A stretch of DNA of 64,000 nucleotides from CAYWMY01 sp046352935 (GCA_046352935.1 JAXMGR010000005.1:145176-209175), one strand, 5' to 3'; counted from the first letter of the stretch, positions 51,406 to 61,749 are shown. Notes: generated by a model not told the origin, from the sequence alone. Numbers and translations are program-made.

Positions 51406-51620
51406 TCAGGGTTTTTCCACAGGGCACGCACAGGTTAGCCACCGGATGCACCCTTCCCGCCACGTCACTACACCGGATAAGGACATCCCAGCGCAGCAAT
51501 CCAGCGCGCAGCCCCGCCACCGGAACTCCGGGTGAGCAGACGTTGTCGCACGCAGGGCGCCACATCGATACATTCCTGCGCTGGCGCGAGCCGTGTCGAT
51601 TTTTTCAACGAGGCAATCGA

Positions 51621-52994
51621 ATGAACCGTTTCCTGCCGGCCATCCTCGCGAGCGGAGCCCTGATGCTGACTTCCGCGGGTCTGGCTGCCACCGTATCCGC
51701 ACCGCCCCCGGCCGACCCGCCGACGATGTCGCTGGCGCCGATGATCAAACGTATCTCACCCGCCGTGGTCAGCGTCGCCGTACGCGGCGCCGTGCGCGAG
51801 CAGCAGCGCAATCCATTTTTCGACGACCCGTTCTTCCGGCGCTTCTTCGGCGAACCGCAGGGACGCGATGAATCACGCGAACGCCCGTTCCAGAGCGCGG
51901 GCTCGGGCGTCGTCGTCGATGCGAAGAACGGCTACATCGTCACGAATGCGCACGTGGTCGAGAACGCCAAGGACATCACGATCGCGACCATCGACGACCG
52001 CGAACTGAAGGCGGAGGTCGTCGGGGCCGACAAGGGATCGGACGTCGCCGTGCTGAAGATCAAGGATGGCCGGCTCAGTGGCGAGATCACGCTCGCCGAC
52101 TCGGGACGCGTCGAGGTCGGAGACTTCGTCGTCGCGATCGGCAATCCCTTCGGCCTCCAGCACACGGTGACTTCCGGCATCGTCAGCGCCCTCGGCCGCA
52201 CCGGTATCAACCCGGAGGGCTACGAGAACTTCATCCAGACCGATGCTGCGATCAATCCGGGCAACTCCGGCGGTGCGCTGGTCAACCTGCGCGGAGAGCT
52301 CGTCGGCATCAACACCGCCATCTTCTCGCGCAGCGGCGGCAACATGGGAATCGGCTTCGCGATCCCGTCCAACATGGTCCGTTCGGTCATGGACCAGCTG
52401 ATCAAGTTCGGCGAAGTGAAGCGCGGTCAGCTGGGTGTCAGCATCGTCACGCTGACGCCGAAGGACCGGCAGAGCTTCAAGATCGGCGATGACGTGCAGG
52501 GCGCCATGGTGGCACAGGTGATGGAGGGGTCCGCCGCAGCCAAGGCCGGCATCGAGGCCGGCGACATCATCACGGCGGTCAACGGCGAGCAGGTCAAGAG
52601 CGCCGCGGAACTGCGCAGCCGCATCGGGTTGATGCGCGTCGGCGAGCAGGTCGACATCTCGCTGCTGCGGGACGGCAAGCAACGCCGCGTCGCAGCAGTG
52701 ATCCGCGAGTCGGCGCCGGACAGCGCGGATGCCGAGTCGCTGCATGCGTCTCTGGCAGGCGCGGACCTGACCGACGCCGGCACCGAGTCGAAGGTACAGG
52801 GCGTCCTGGTCCGCAGCGTCGCGCCGCAGAGCCCGGCTGCCCAGACCGGCCTGCGCGCAAACGACATCATCATCGCGATTGATCGCGCGCGCGTGGATTC
52901 CCTCGCGCAGCTCCGCCAGGCCGTCGACGGACTCGACGGTTTCTGGCTGACAGTCAGGCGCGGAACACAAACGCTGCTGCTTCCCGTGCGCTGA
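51621..52994 (+). CDS. Periplasmic serine protease DegP/MucD type
   Basis: Do-type proteases degrade or refold misfolded envelope proteins. The 457-residue precursor has a signal peptide (MNRFLPAILASGALMLTSAGLA), a trypsin-like domain with the triad His (IVTNAHVVENA), Asp (KGSDVAVLKI) and Ser (AAINPGNSGGALVNL), and two PDZ domains (about residues 265-360 and 370-457). The DDPFFRRFFGEP loop is typical of the family. Length fits DegQ/MucD rather than E. coli DegP (474). Frames upstream of the ATG at 51621 are not conserved. NrdR box 2 lies 215 bases upstream, probably serving nrdJ. Confidence 0.93.
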   Translation: MNRFLPAILASGALMLTSAGLAATVSAPPPADPPTMSLAPMIKRISPAVVSVAVRGAVREQQRNPFFDDPFFRRFFGEPQGRDESRERPFQSAGSGVVVDAKNGYIVTNAHVVENAKDITIATIDDRELKAEVVGADKGSDVAVLKIKDGRLSGEITLADSGRVEVGDFVVAIGNPFGLQHTVTSGIVSALGRTGINPEGYENFIQTDAAINPGNSGGALVNLRGELVGINTAIFSRSGGNMGIGFAIPSNMVRSVMDQLIKFGEVKRGQLGVSIVTLTPKDRQSFKIGDDVQGAMVAQVMEGSAAAKAGIEAGDIITAVNGEQVKSAAELRSRIGLMRVGEQVDISLLRDGKQRRVAAVIRESAPDSADAESLHASLAGADLTDAGTESKVQGVLVRSVAPQSPAAQTGLRANDIIIAIDRARVDSLAQLRQAVDGLDGFWLTVRRGTQTLLLPVR

Positions 52995-53148
52995 AGCCCG
53001 ACCGGGCGGATCGCACGTGGCGGGGCGGCCGAGGTCGGAGACACCCGACCGCCCCCGCCGCCCGGTCTCGTGCAGCGAGGCCGCGGGCTGCGACGCCCTC
53101 GGTCATGCAGGCGCGTGAGTCGACCGTGCGAGGAGTCGGGACGAGGCG

Positions 53149-55478
53149 CTACACCGCCTCGCCGTTCCAATCCCGGAGTCCGGCGAGCAAACTTCCCGTT
53201 CCTCGGCCTGTATTCAGCGCCAGCACGAGATTTCCCGCGTTGGCGGAGCACGTGAAGTCGCCGAGCGACTCGACGGTATAGAGACCTTCGCCATGACGCT
53301 CGGCGACCTGGTCGCCATCGTGGGCGATGAGACAGTCGTCGCCGGCCTCCCCGGGCATCCGGTCTCGCTGGCGTGGCCTGGCACATCGACCCATTCCGCG
53401 CTGTCGAAGTCGTAGCGTGTGGGCGTACCCGGCTGCCGAAGCAGCATGAGGTCCCGGGTCTCATGAAGATCGATCAGCACGTCTTCGCCCAACGATTGAT
53501 CGCTTCCACCCTGCGTGACGAGCCGGTCGTCGCCACTGCCACCCCGCAGCAGGTCATCGGCGACCTCCGAGCCGAGGCCGCAGGTACCGACGAGCACAGC
53601 CGTTCCGGTGGTGCGTTCGTCGATGACATAGTTGAAGCCGCAGTCGACGGCGAGTCGGGAATCCCCGAAGCCGGCCGCCACGCTCACGTACTGCGTCTGC
53701 GAACCGGGCGCAGTCACCACCGGCGCGAGAGCGTCGACCATCTCCCTCGCAGCCGCCGCGTAGACCACCCCATGGCACGGCCAGCCCAGGACTCCGTACT
53801 GACCTGTTGCCGGGCCCGACGGTGAGCGGTTCAGGGGCTGAGCAGCATGGTGCGCGACATCGGGCGGTGGACTGGCCTCCAGCGCCGCGCCGGGGGTCAG
53901 CCCGAAGTCACCCGGAGAGAAGTCGTCGATGTCGATCGCTACGCCGCAGTCGAGGAGCACCCGCAGACCGCGGGTGGCCGGTACGTATCGGTTGCCGGCG
54001 TCGTCGACGCATGCCCCGCTGCCGTCGGCGACCTGCGTGATCGGCCGCGAACCCAGCCGGAACTCGGCAGCGTTGACGACGCAGGCGTCCGCACCCGCGC
54101 CGGGACCATCCTGGTCGCGCCCGAACACGGTTCGTCCACCGAGGGAGCCATCAGTCGCAGCGAGTACGGTTGCAATTTCGACATCGTGATGGGTCGCCGC
54201 TGAAACGGGCGCGTCGGCCGGTGGCCGGGGCGTGTCCGTATCATCGGCGAAGAACAGCAGCTGCGCATATTCGGCACGCGCCTGCAAATACGCGCTGGAG
54301 AAGCGTTCCCGATCGTAGCGACCGTCGGCATTGACCGTCGTCTGGTAGTCGATGCCGGTCACGGCGAACGGCTGGCCGTGCATCAGCGCATAGCGCACCG
54401 CAAGGCCCTGCGGTGTGTCCTCGGCCGCGGCGCGGGCGAGCGCATCCGGCGCGAGCCCCAGCAGGTTCTCAAGGCCAGTGCCCGCGCCAGCGGGACCTTC
54501 CAGCACTTCGATCAGGCGGAAGGTGAGGTCGTGCATGCGAGCACGGGCATCCGTGTAGCGAGAGTCCGTCGCGACGCCGAAGAACTGGCCGATACCCGAG
54601 AGGGTCGACTCCAGCGTGTCCAGCGAATAGCGGGTCGTGGCCGCCAGCAGCGCGGTGAGCTGTTCGAACGTCTGCCCGCCATGCGCCAGGAGGTCCATCA
54701 CCCGGTACACGCCCAGGGCATCGGCGAGGGGCGCGATGCTGCGGTTGCCGCGGACCGTCACCGGGGGCGAACCTGGGGCCGCGTCACCCGACTGGTCCTC
54801 GATGAAGGTCGTGTACTCCCGGCCCGGACGCGGCCCGGACATCCGGGACGAGACTACGCCGAGACCGGGCTCGGCGATGAAGTTCCGAACGAACTGGGTG
54901 TCCGATGACAGCACGTATCGGGTGCCGCCCGCGAGACCGAGAAGACCTCCGATGCCAGCGCTGTTGAACGTATAGGCCGCCGTCACCAGCCCCGCGCATT
55001 CGAACACCGCGTGCTGCACGAGGTAGCCGCCCAGCGAATGACCGGTCAGCGTCAACGAGCCCGGCGGCAGCCGGCCGGCAGCCTGGTCCGCACGGATTTC
55101 GGCGATATAGCGCTGCAACGACTCCGACTGGCTCAGCCGTCCACCCGTCGCCCCGGCGACCAGAGCGGCATCATCGAGGAGATCGAGCGGACTGGCGGCA
55201 TCGGCACCCCGGATCGCGAGATAGAGCTGGCGCGTGCCCCGGTCCCGGAACACTGCGGCACAGAAGCCGCTCCAGCCACTCTCGCGGACGCTGAGCAACA
55301 CGTAGCGGCGACCGATCTCCTCACCCATCGCCACGTCGACGGTATCGCTCTGCAACAGCGCGGCGACCAGACCCTGCCGCGCCGAATCGGTCGTGCCGAT
55401 CGCATTGGCCGGCAGGTTGCTGTAGACGACCTCGGCGAGAAGACTGGTGGTCAGGGCCTCGCGGGAATCGATGTTCAT
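53149..55478 (-). pseudogene. RTX lipase-like secreted protein, frameshifted near its C-terminus
   Basis: The main frame (to 53214) gives about 754 residues with a lipase-type nucleophile elbow TLTGHSLGGYL (Ser148) and a late RTX-like nonapeptide RGGSGDDRL. Its last 60 residues are Ser/Thr/Pro-rich and look non-coding. In the next frame, from about 53380 to 53149, the expected continuation appears: GEAGDDCLIAHDGDQ, YTVESLGDFTCSANAGNLVL and GRGTGS, the usual RTX C-terminal pattern. A one-base indel near 53355-53385 explains both. The protein would lack its secretion signal. It lies 177 bases after the type I ABC exporter gene. A sequencing error is possible, so gene death is not certain. Confidence 0.75.
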
Positions 55479-55655
55479 GCGGCACCTCCTTGCGCCGGTT
55501 CACTGCGGGAAGATCGTCGCCAACAAGTAGCACGGATCCGCACGCCGCGGTGCTCGCATATCTGGTGCGAGTGATCCGAAAGCAGGGGCGGCCCGGTGAA
55601 GACACAGGCTCGCGCGTTTCCACCCGCATCCTGCAGAAATACGCCTCCATCAACC

Positions 55656-57806
55656 TCATCCGCACAGCGCTGCGTAGCGGCCGCGACCCGCGAGCATTTC
55701 CTCGTACGTGCCCTGCTCGACGATCGCACCACCGTCCATGACCAGGATCCGGTCGGCGGCGCGTACGACCTCGAGCCGGTGCGCGATGATGAACACGGTG
55801 CGCCCGCGACAGATGAGCCTGAGATTGCGCTGGATGATGCGCTCCGACTCGTGGTCGAGCGCGCTGGTCGCCCCGTCGAGGATCAGGATGCGCGGGTCCG
55901 TGACCAGCGCCCGTGCGATGGCGATGCGCTGGCGCTGGCCGTCGGACAGGTTCGCCCCGTACTCGGCGACCTGCGTGTCATAACCTTGCGGCAGGCCGAC
56001 AATGAACTCGTGCGCACCGGCGAGGGCCGCGGCACGCATGATGGGCTCGAGCGGCATGCCCGGGTCCGCGAGCGCGATGTTGTCGCGTATGGGCCGGTTG
56101 ACGAGCATGGTCTCCTGCAGCACGACGCCGATCTGACGCCTGAGCGCGGCGGGATCGACGGCAGCGATGTCGACGCCGTCGAGGCGGATCTGCCCGGCCT
56201 CGGGCACGTAGAGCCGCTGGATCAGCCGCGCGATGGTGCTCTTGCCCGAGCCGGACCTCCCGACGATGCCGACGATCTCGCCCGGTGCGACGTCGAGGGA
56301 AACCCCGCGCAGTGCCTCGCTGCGGCCCGGCGCGTAGCGGAACGTCACGGCGTGGAAACCCACAGCACCGGCGAGTGGAGGCAGGCTCGTCCTGCCGGCG
56401 GAGATCCCGGGCTCGGCCGGCATGTTGAAGACGTCACCCAGCCGTTCGACGGACACGCGTGCCTGCTGGAAGTCCTGCCACATCTGCGCGAGGCGCAGGA
56501 TCGGCGCATTCACGCGACCGGCGAACAGATTGAAGGCGACCAGCTCGCCGACGGACAGCTCGTGGCCGAGGACCAGCCGCGCACCCATCCAGAGCAGCAG
56601 CACGGTCGACAGCCGGTTCAGCAGGCCGGCGGTCTGGCCGGCGAGGTTGCCGAGCGAAACGACCCGCAGCGACGCGGTGACATAGGCTGCAAGCTGCTCC
56701 TCGAATCGCCGCTGCATCTGCGGAGCCGCTGCGAGGGCCTTGACGGTCTCGATCGCGACGACGGACTCGGTCAGGAATGCCTGGTTCTCCGCACCTCGCT
56801 GGAACTTTTCGTCGAGACGGCGCTGCAGGACCGGGGTCACGACCAGCGACAGCAGCACGTACGCCGGAAGCGTTGCAAGCACGACGCAGAGCAAGGTCGC
56901 ACTGTACGCGTACATGATCGCGAGAAAGACGACGCCGAACAGGGAATCGAGCACCAACGCCAGCGCCGGCCCGGTGAGGAACTCGCGGATGCGCTCGAGC
57001 TCCCGCATCCGCGTCACCACCGTGCCAGCCGGGCGTGACTGGAAGAAGGTGAGCGGCAGCGACAGCAGATGCCGGTACAGCTGCGCGCCCAGAAGCACGT
57101 CGATGCGCATTGCCGTGTCGCTGAAGAGCCAGCTCCTCAGTCCGCCCAGCAGGGCCTCGAACAACGCGACCAGCGCGAGGCCGATGGCGAGCACGTCCAG
57201 TGTCGCCCTCGCGTCGTGTACGAGCAGCTTGTCGATGACGACCTGGAAAAGCAGCGGCGTGACCAGCGCGAGCAGCTGCAGGAACAGCGAGGCCGCGAGC
57301 ACCTCGAGCAGAAGCCGCCGGTAGCGCAGCACGACACGCAGGAACCACGACAGGTCGAACCCGCCCACCGCCGTGAGCGGTGCCGCACGCCGGGTCACGA
57401 GGATCAGACGGCCGGTGCAGCGTGTCGCGAAACCGGCCCGTGTCGTGACTTCCGGTGTGGCCAGCGCCGGATCCTGCAGCAGCACCCGATCCTCACTCAC
57501 ACCGGCCAGCACGACGAAGCCCCCGCCGCAGCATTCGGCCAGCGCGGGCAGCGGCGTCTCTGCGAGGCCCGCGGGGTCCCGCTCGACCCGGCGCGCCTTC
57601 AGCTCCAGCTGCCTGGCGGCGCGGAGCAGGAGGGCCACGTCGAACCGCTCGCCGCCCGCGAGGCCGAAGTGACGGCGCAGTGTGGCCGGATCCGCGGCGA
57701 CGCCGTGGAAGCGCGCCACCAGCGCAAGCGCCACGAGGCCGCTGTCGAATCCACCCCGGGCGTCCGCGCGCGTCCCTGCGCGCGGCTCTTCCTTCGACTC
57801 TTCCAC
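55656..57806 (-). CDS. Type I secretion ABC exporter (HlyB type), Walker B glutamate missing
   Basis: The 716-residue protein has the HlyB layout. Residues about 15-140 are a C39-peptidase-like domain without catalytic Cys (SGLVALALVARFHGVAADPA). About six membrane segments follow (residues 165-430), then an ATPase with Walker A GIVGRSGSGKST, signature LSDGQRQR and switch IIAHRLEVV. Walker B reads LILDGATSALD: residue 645 is Gly (GGG, 55872-55874) where these exporters have Glu. The change should cripple ATP hydrolysis. GTG at 57806 follows AGGGAGG and gives the normal length; an ATG at 57887 is less likely. No HlyD or TolC is encoded here. Its substrate gene downstream is also damaged. Confidence 0.85.
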   Translation of the reverse strand: MEESKEEPRAGTRADARGGFDSGLVALALVARFHGVAADPATLRRHFGLAGGERFDVALLLRAARQLELKARRVERDPAGLAETPLPALAECCGGGFVVLAGVSEDRVLLQDPALATPEVTTRAGFATRCTGRLILVTRRAAPLTAVGGFDLSWFLRVVLRYRRLLLEVLAASLFLQLLALVTPLLFQVVIDKLLVHDARATLDVLAIGLALVALFEALLGGLRSWLFSDTAMRIDVLLGAQLYRHLLSLPLTFFQSRPAGTVVTRMRELERIREFLTGPALALVLDSLFGVVFLAIMYAYSATLLCVVLATLPAYVLLSLVVTPVLQRRLDEKFQRGAENQAFLTESVVAIETVKALAAAPQMQRRFEEQLAAYVTASLRVVSLGNLAGQTAGLLNRLSTVLLLWMGARLVLGHELSVGELVAFNLFAGRVNAPILRLAQMWQDFQQARVSVERLGDVFNMPAEPGISAGRTSLPPLAGAVGFHAVTFRYAPGRSEALRGVSLDVAPGEIVGIVGRSGSGKSTIARLIQRLYVPEAGQIRLDGVDIAAVDPAALRRQIGVVLQETMLVNRPIRDNIALADPGMPLEPIMRAAALAGAHEFIVGLPQGYDTQVAEYGANLSDGQRQRIAIARALVTDPRILILDGATSALDHESERIIQRNLRLICRGRTVFIIAHRLEVVRAADRILVMDGGAIVEQGTYEEMLAGRGRYAALCG

Positions 57807-57999
57807 CACACCCTCCCTGGCGTGGCCCGCGCGACGCGGGCAGGGAAAGCCTGCCGCGCCCGAACGACGCCGTGGCCGCGGCTTCATCACGCCTTTGCGG
57901 ACAAATGGGCACAATGCGCCGGGCGCGGTCGCGATCGCCCGGGTCCGGTGTGTTCTGCCGGCCGGTACAGAGCCCGCGGTGTCCCGATGGAGGATCGCC

Positions 58000-58392
58000 A
58001 TGGTGATCGAAGGACTGGTGTGCTGGAAATGCGGCGCCTCGCTGGCGGCTCTGACGCTGCCGTTGCGGCGCCTGGAAGTCTGCAGGGCCTGCAATGCCGA
58101 ACTGCATTGCTGCCGGCTCTGTGAATTCCATGACGTGATGGTCGCGAAGCAATGTCGCGAGCCTGTCGCCGAGGAGGTCAAGGACAGGACACGTGCGAAC
58201 TTCTGCGACTACTTCCGTCCCCGGCCCGCGGCATGGACCGCGCCTGATCCAGCGGCAAAGACGGTGCGCGCCGATCTCGACGCGCTGTTCAGCGGCGGTT
58301 CCCGGGCATCCGGCGGGCCGGCGACGACGGACGATCCGGCGGCCCGCGCCCGCGCTGCGCTGGAGGATCTCTTCCCACCACGCCGTGGGTAG
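58000..58392 (+). CDS. Small zinc-ribbon-like protein
   Basis: This 130-residue soluble protein has cysteine pairs LVCWKCGAS, EVCRACNAE, CCRLCEFHD and later QCREP and NFCDYF, which suggest one or two zinc ribbons. VAEEVKDRTRANFCDYFRP is a conserved-looking core I associate with small uncharacterised gammaproteobacterial proteins, from memory only. The C-terminal 50 residues are Ala/Arg-rich and probably disordered. GGAGG before the ATG supports the start; the longer upstream frame runs antisense to the exporter gene. apt follows 97 bases later. Confidence 0.75.
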   Translation: MVIEGLVCWKCGASLAALTLPLRRLEVCRACNAELHCCRLCEFHDVMVAKQCREPVAEEVKDRTRANFCDYFRPRPAAWTAPDPAAKTVRADLDALFSGGSRASGGPATTDDPAARARAALEDLFPPRRG

Positions 58393-58489
58393 ATGGCGAC
58401 CGGCGCGGCGGCCGCATGCCGGGCTGGCACGGGCACGCCGGCCCGCATACATTACGGCGCCGCAACGACCACGCACCAGGGGTGAGAAC

Positions 58490-58996
58490 ATGAGGGATCT
58501 GAAGGACGATGTCGCGAACGTACCGGACTTCCCGCAGCCGGGAATCATGTTCCGCGACATCGCACCGCTGCTGCGCAACCGCTTCGGCGACGCCATCCGC
58601 GCGATGGGCGCGCTGTTCACCGAGGCCGAGTGGCGGCAGTTCGACGTGGTCGCCGGCGTGGAATCGCGCGGCTTCATCCTCGCCGCGGGCCTCGCAACCC
58701 TGCATGGCAAGGGCTTCGTGCCCGTGCGCAAGAAGGGCAAGCTGCCGCCCCCCGTGCTGCACGTCTCCTATGAACTGGAGTACGGCTCTGCCGTCCTCGA
58801 GATGCAGCCCGGGTACGGCCGCGCGCTGCTGATCGACGACGTGCTGGCGACCGGCGGCACGATGACGGCGGCCGCGGAGATCTGCTCGCTCGCGGGCTAC
58901 GAGGTTAGCGCGCTCGCCGTGCTCATCGACCTGAATCTGGTATCGGGGTTCCGCTGGCGCGGCATCGAGCCGCGCACGGTGATCCAGTACCCCTGA
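58490..58996 (+). CDS. apt: Adenine phosphoribosyltransferase Apt
   Basis: Apt salvages adenine to AMP using PRPP. The 168-residue protein has VPDFPQPGIMFRDIAPLLRN, VAGVESRGFILAAGLA, VPVRKKGKLPP and the PRPP-binding loop ALLIDDVLATGGTMTAAAE. The ATG is preceded by GGGGTGAG. The longer frame upstream from 58193 overlaps the zinc-ribbon gene and is not used. It is probably monocistronic. Confidence 0.95.
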   Translation: MRDLKDDVANVPDFPQPGIMFRDIAPLLRNRFGDAIRAMGALFTEAEWRQFDVVAGVESRGFILAAGLATLHGKGFVPVRKKGKLPPPVLHVSYELEYGSAVLEMQPGYGRALLIDDVLATGGTMTAAAEICSLAGYEVSALAVLIDLNLVSGFRWRGIEPRTVIQYP

Positions 58997-59150
58997 CCCG
59001 GCGGCATCCGGTCACGGGCTGCGGCACGGCGTTCGAGGCGACACCACGGCCCGGCAAGTGCCGCGCGTCCGTCCCCACCGCATCACAGCCGCGCATGCGC
59101 GCCGGCATCTGTACCGCGCGGCAGCCCGCGGAATCGTCCGCAGCGCACCG

Positions 59151-61406
59151 CTAGTCGTTGCCACCCCCCAGGCCGACCTCGATTCCGACCCAGACGCTGC
59201 GCGGCGTTCCTGGCGAAACGAAGCGCTGCACCGGCCCCGGCCCCACGCCCCCGAGTGGCTCGCCATCGGCGTCGAAACCGTTGCGATTGAGCGCCCCGAG
59301 CGAGGCGTAGTCGCGGCCGAGCAGGTTGTCCACCCGCGTGAACAGACGCATCCCGCGCCCGAGGTCGAGACTGCCGCGCAGGTTCACGAGCGTGTAGCCG
59401 CCGAGTCCGGGCTGCCGGTTCGATTCGTCGCCGCGCAGGCGTTGCCCGGAAGCGTGCTGCAGGCCGATGCCGAGCGACAGCCGCCGAGTCACGTCGTAGT
59501 CGGCGTTGAGCTTCAACAGGCGGCGCGGCGTGCCGGGCAGCCGGTCGCCGGGGTCGACCGCGATGGCCGCGGGCTGGCCGGGATCCACCGCATTCGCCAC
59601 CGGATTGAACAGGTCGACCGCCGAGTCGAAGGTCGCGTCGATGAATGCGAGATTGCCGGCCAGCCGTAGCGGACCCGCGGTACCCTGCACGCCGAATTCG
59701 AGTCCGCGGCGACGCGTCTTCGGCACGTTCGCGAAGAAGCCCTGGCTGCCACCGACGGCGGTGAACAGGATGTCGTTGTCGAGCGCCGTCGTGTAGACCG
59801 TCGCGTTCCAGCGCCACGAACCACCGAGCAGGCCGCGCGCGCCGGCTTCCCACGATTTCGCCACCACGGCATCGAGCGGCGGATCGGCCACGAAGCCGAC
59901 CGGCAGCGAACACGGCGCATCCGGGTCCGCGCAGGTGAGCTCGACGGGCGTCGGTACGCGGAAGCCTTCATCGTAGGCGCCGTAGAGCGTCAGCGTCGGC
60001 GTCATCGCATACGTGACCCCGAGAGCCGGATTGAAGCGTGAGAAACGGTGCCGGCCGTCGAGTTCGGGTTCCTCGCCGCTGCGGTCCGCGATCGAGACAC
60101 GCGCGTGGTTGTAACGACCCGAAGCGGTCAGATGCACGTTCTCTGCGAGTTCCAGGGTGTCGGTCAGATAGACACCCCAGTAGCGGTTGAAGCCGGCGAT
60201 GTCGGTATCGAGCTCCGCCTCGCCCGTGGCCACCGCGCCACGATCCATGCTGAACTCCGCCGCCTGCTCGAACTGCCGGAACCGGCTGCGGCCGCGGTCG
60301 AAGGACGCTCCGACGGTCAGCCGGTTCGCGTGGCCCGCCAGCGTCGCCGCCCAGGCGAACTGCAGCGTAGCACCCGAAGTGTGCTGGCGCGTCGACGTGC
60401 GCCGGAACTCGGCCCCGTATCCGTCGTCGCCGACATCGAGCCGAGTACCCCCGTCGTCGTACTCGGCATCACCGTTCGCCGTACCGAGGTGCAGCCTGCG
60501 GCGGTAGGCGCTCGCCGAAACGAGCACGCCCTCGCGCAGTGCGTGTGTGAAGTTCAAAGTCGCGAAGTCGAGCTTCGGGCGGCTCTCATCGGGATAGGTG
60601 TAGACCGCCTCGCGTCGCTCCTCGAGCCAGGCTTCCGGCGCGAGGCCGTTGCCGACGAGCCGATTGCGCGCATGAGTCAGCGCGAGCTCGACGCGCGTGT
60701 CCCCGCCCTTCCAGCCCAGCTTGGCGAACCCCTGTCGTACCCGCGACGAGGACTGGTCGCGCCATCCGTCCTCGTCGAAGCCGTTCAGCGCGACGAGGCC
60801 GTCGAACGCGCCGTGGGTGCCGCCCGCGCGCAGCGACAGCGCACGCCGATCGAAGGAGCCGGCCGCCACCCGGCCCGTGAGGCCCGGCGCATCGCGGCCG
60901 GAGAGCGTGCGCAGCACCAGCGCGCCACCCAGCGTGTTGAGGCCGAACACCGGATTCGCGCCGGGCAGCAGCTGCACGCTGGAGATCGCCCCCGTCGGGA
61001 CGAGGTCCCAGGACACGGTGTCGCCGAATGACTCGTTGACGCGCACGCCGTCGACATAGACCGACAGGCCGATGGGATTGCCGAGCAGTGGCGAAGCCGT
61101 GAAGCCGCGGAAACTCACATCGGGCTGGAAGGGATTCGACTGGGCCTCGTTGACGTGCACGCTGGCGAAATCGCGCTCCAGCAGCTCGGCGACCGTGACC
61201 GGCCGCAGACGATACAGGTCCGCCTCGCCGGCCACCTGCACATTGGCGGGCACCTGATCGCGCGGCACACCGAGGCCATGGAGCGGCGTGGCGACGACCT
61301 CGACGTCGGGGGCCACCGATGGAGGTTCTGTGGCACCCGCAGCCGCGCAGGCAAGCGCGAGCAGATACAGCGTGGCGGGCTGCAGAGAACGACGGTCGGG
61401 CGTCAC
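59151..61406 (-). CDS. TonB-dependent outer-membrane receptor, ligand unknown
   Basis: The 751-residue precursor has a signal peptide and a plug with LLERDFASVHVNEAQSNPFQ, RGFTASPLLGNPIGLSVYVD and VSWDLVPTGAISSVQLLPGA. LNTLGGALVLRT then precedes a large barrel ending in VWVGIEVGLGG. The plug pattern belongs to a widespread receptor group in gammaproteobacteria with no agreed ligand; it lacks the FecA signalling extension. The first clear start is a GTG at 61406. No riboswitch, Fur-box-like repeat or transport gene is seen beside it, so the substrate cannot be inferred. Convergent with apt. Confidence 0.88.
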   Translation of the reverse strand: MTPDRRSLQPATLYLLALACAAAGATEPPSVAPDVEVVATPLHGLGVPRDQVPANVQVAGEADLYRLRPVTVAELLERDFASVHVNEAQSNPFQPDVSFRGFTASPLLGNPIGLSVYVDGVRVNESFGDTVSWDLVPTGAISSVQLLPGANPVFGLNTLGGALVLRTLSGRDAPGLTGRVAAGSFDRRALSLRAGGTHGAFDGLVALNGFDEDGWRDQSSSRVRQGFAKLGWKGGDTRVELALTHARNRLVGNGLAPEAWLEERREAVYTYPDESRPKLDFATLNFTHALREGVLVSASAYRRRLHLGTANGDAEYDDGGTRLDVGDDGYGAEFRRTSTRQHTSGATLQFAWAATLAGHANRLTVGASFDRGRSRFRQFEQAAEFSMDRGAVATGEAELDTDIAGFNRYWGVYLTDTLELAENVHLTASGRYNHARVSIADRSGEEPELDGRHRFSRFNPALGVTYAMTPTLTLYGAYDEGFRVPTPVELTCADPDAPCSLPVGFVADPPLDAVVAKSWEAGARGLLGGSWRWNATVYTTALDNDILFTAVGGSQGFFANVPKTRRRGLEFGVQGTAGPLRLAGNLAFIDATFDSAVDLFNPVANAVDPGQPAAIAVDPGDRLPGTPRRLLKLNADYDVTRRLSLGIGLQHASGQRLRGDESNRQPGLGGYTLVNLRGSLDLGRGMRLFTRVDNLLGRDYASLGALNRNGFDADGEPLGGVGPGPVQRFVSPGTPRSVWVGIEVGLGGGND

Positions 61407-61749
61407 GGTTGGACTGCGCTCCGCGGGGTGGCGGGCAGCCGCCCGGCGATGTGCCGCAGTGTAGATGAGTCCTTCAGCCGCCGCAGGCCACGGACACCGA
61501 GGCGCCCGCATGCTGTGCCGGCCACGTCACCGCGCGATGGACACGAGCTCTTCGCTGACCGTGGCAACCGGCAGCGTGGAGCGATGCGCGGTCGCTGCTC
61601 GTGCCACGCACGCGTCGTGCAGACCCGGGCCCGGCGCCGACACCTGCGGCAGCCGCCGTGGCCAGATACATGAACACGAGGATCAGCGTCGCGTTTCCCT
61701 GACTGGACACGGGCACCTCGCAACAGGATCACCGACGAGCCTCCATCGC
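61407..61749. other. 343-base region without a clear gene
   Basis: I see no confident gene. A minus-strand frame (61474-61716) begins with a hydrophobic stretch NATLILVFMYLATAAAAGVG and continues Arg-rich; it has no ribosome site and looks like chance. I looked for aptamer motifs upstream of the receptor and found none. Confidence 0.5.

Noticed and set aside
51873..52970. 365-codon minus-strand frame opposite the DegP-type gene
   Set aside because: Antisense shadow without motifs; the plus-strand protease has an intact catalytic triad and signal peptide.
53030..53075. Inverted repeat GGTCGG/CCGACC after the DegP-type gene
   Set aside because: Short stem without a T-run, in a GC-rich stretch full of similar repeats.
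61407..61749. Possible riboswitch upstream of the TonB receptor
   Set aside because: I looked on the minus strand for cobalamin-box and thiamine-box sequences and found none of the conserved blocks.
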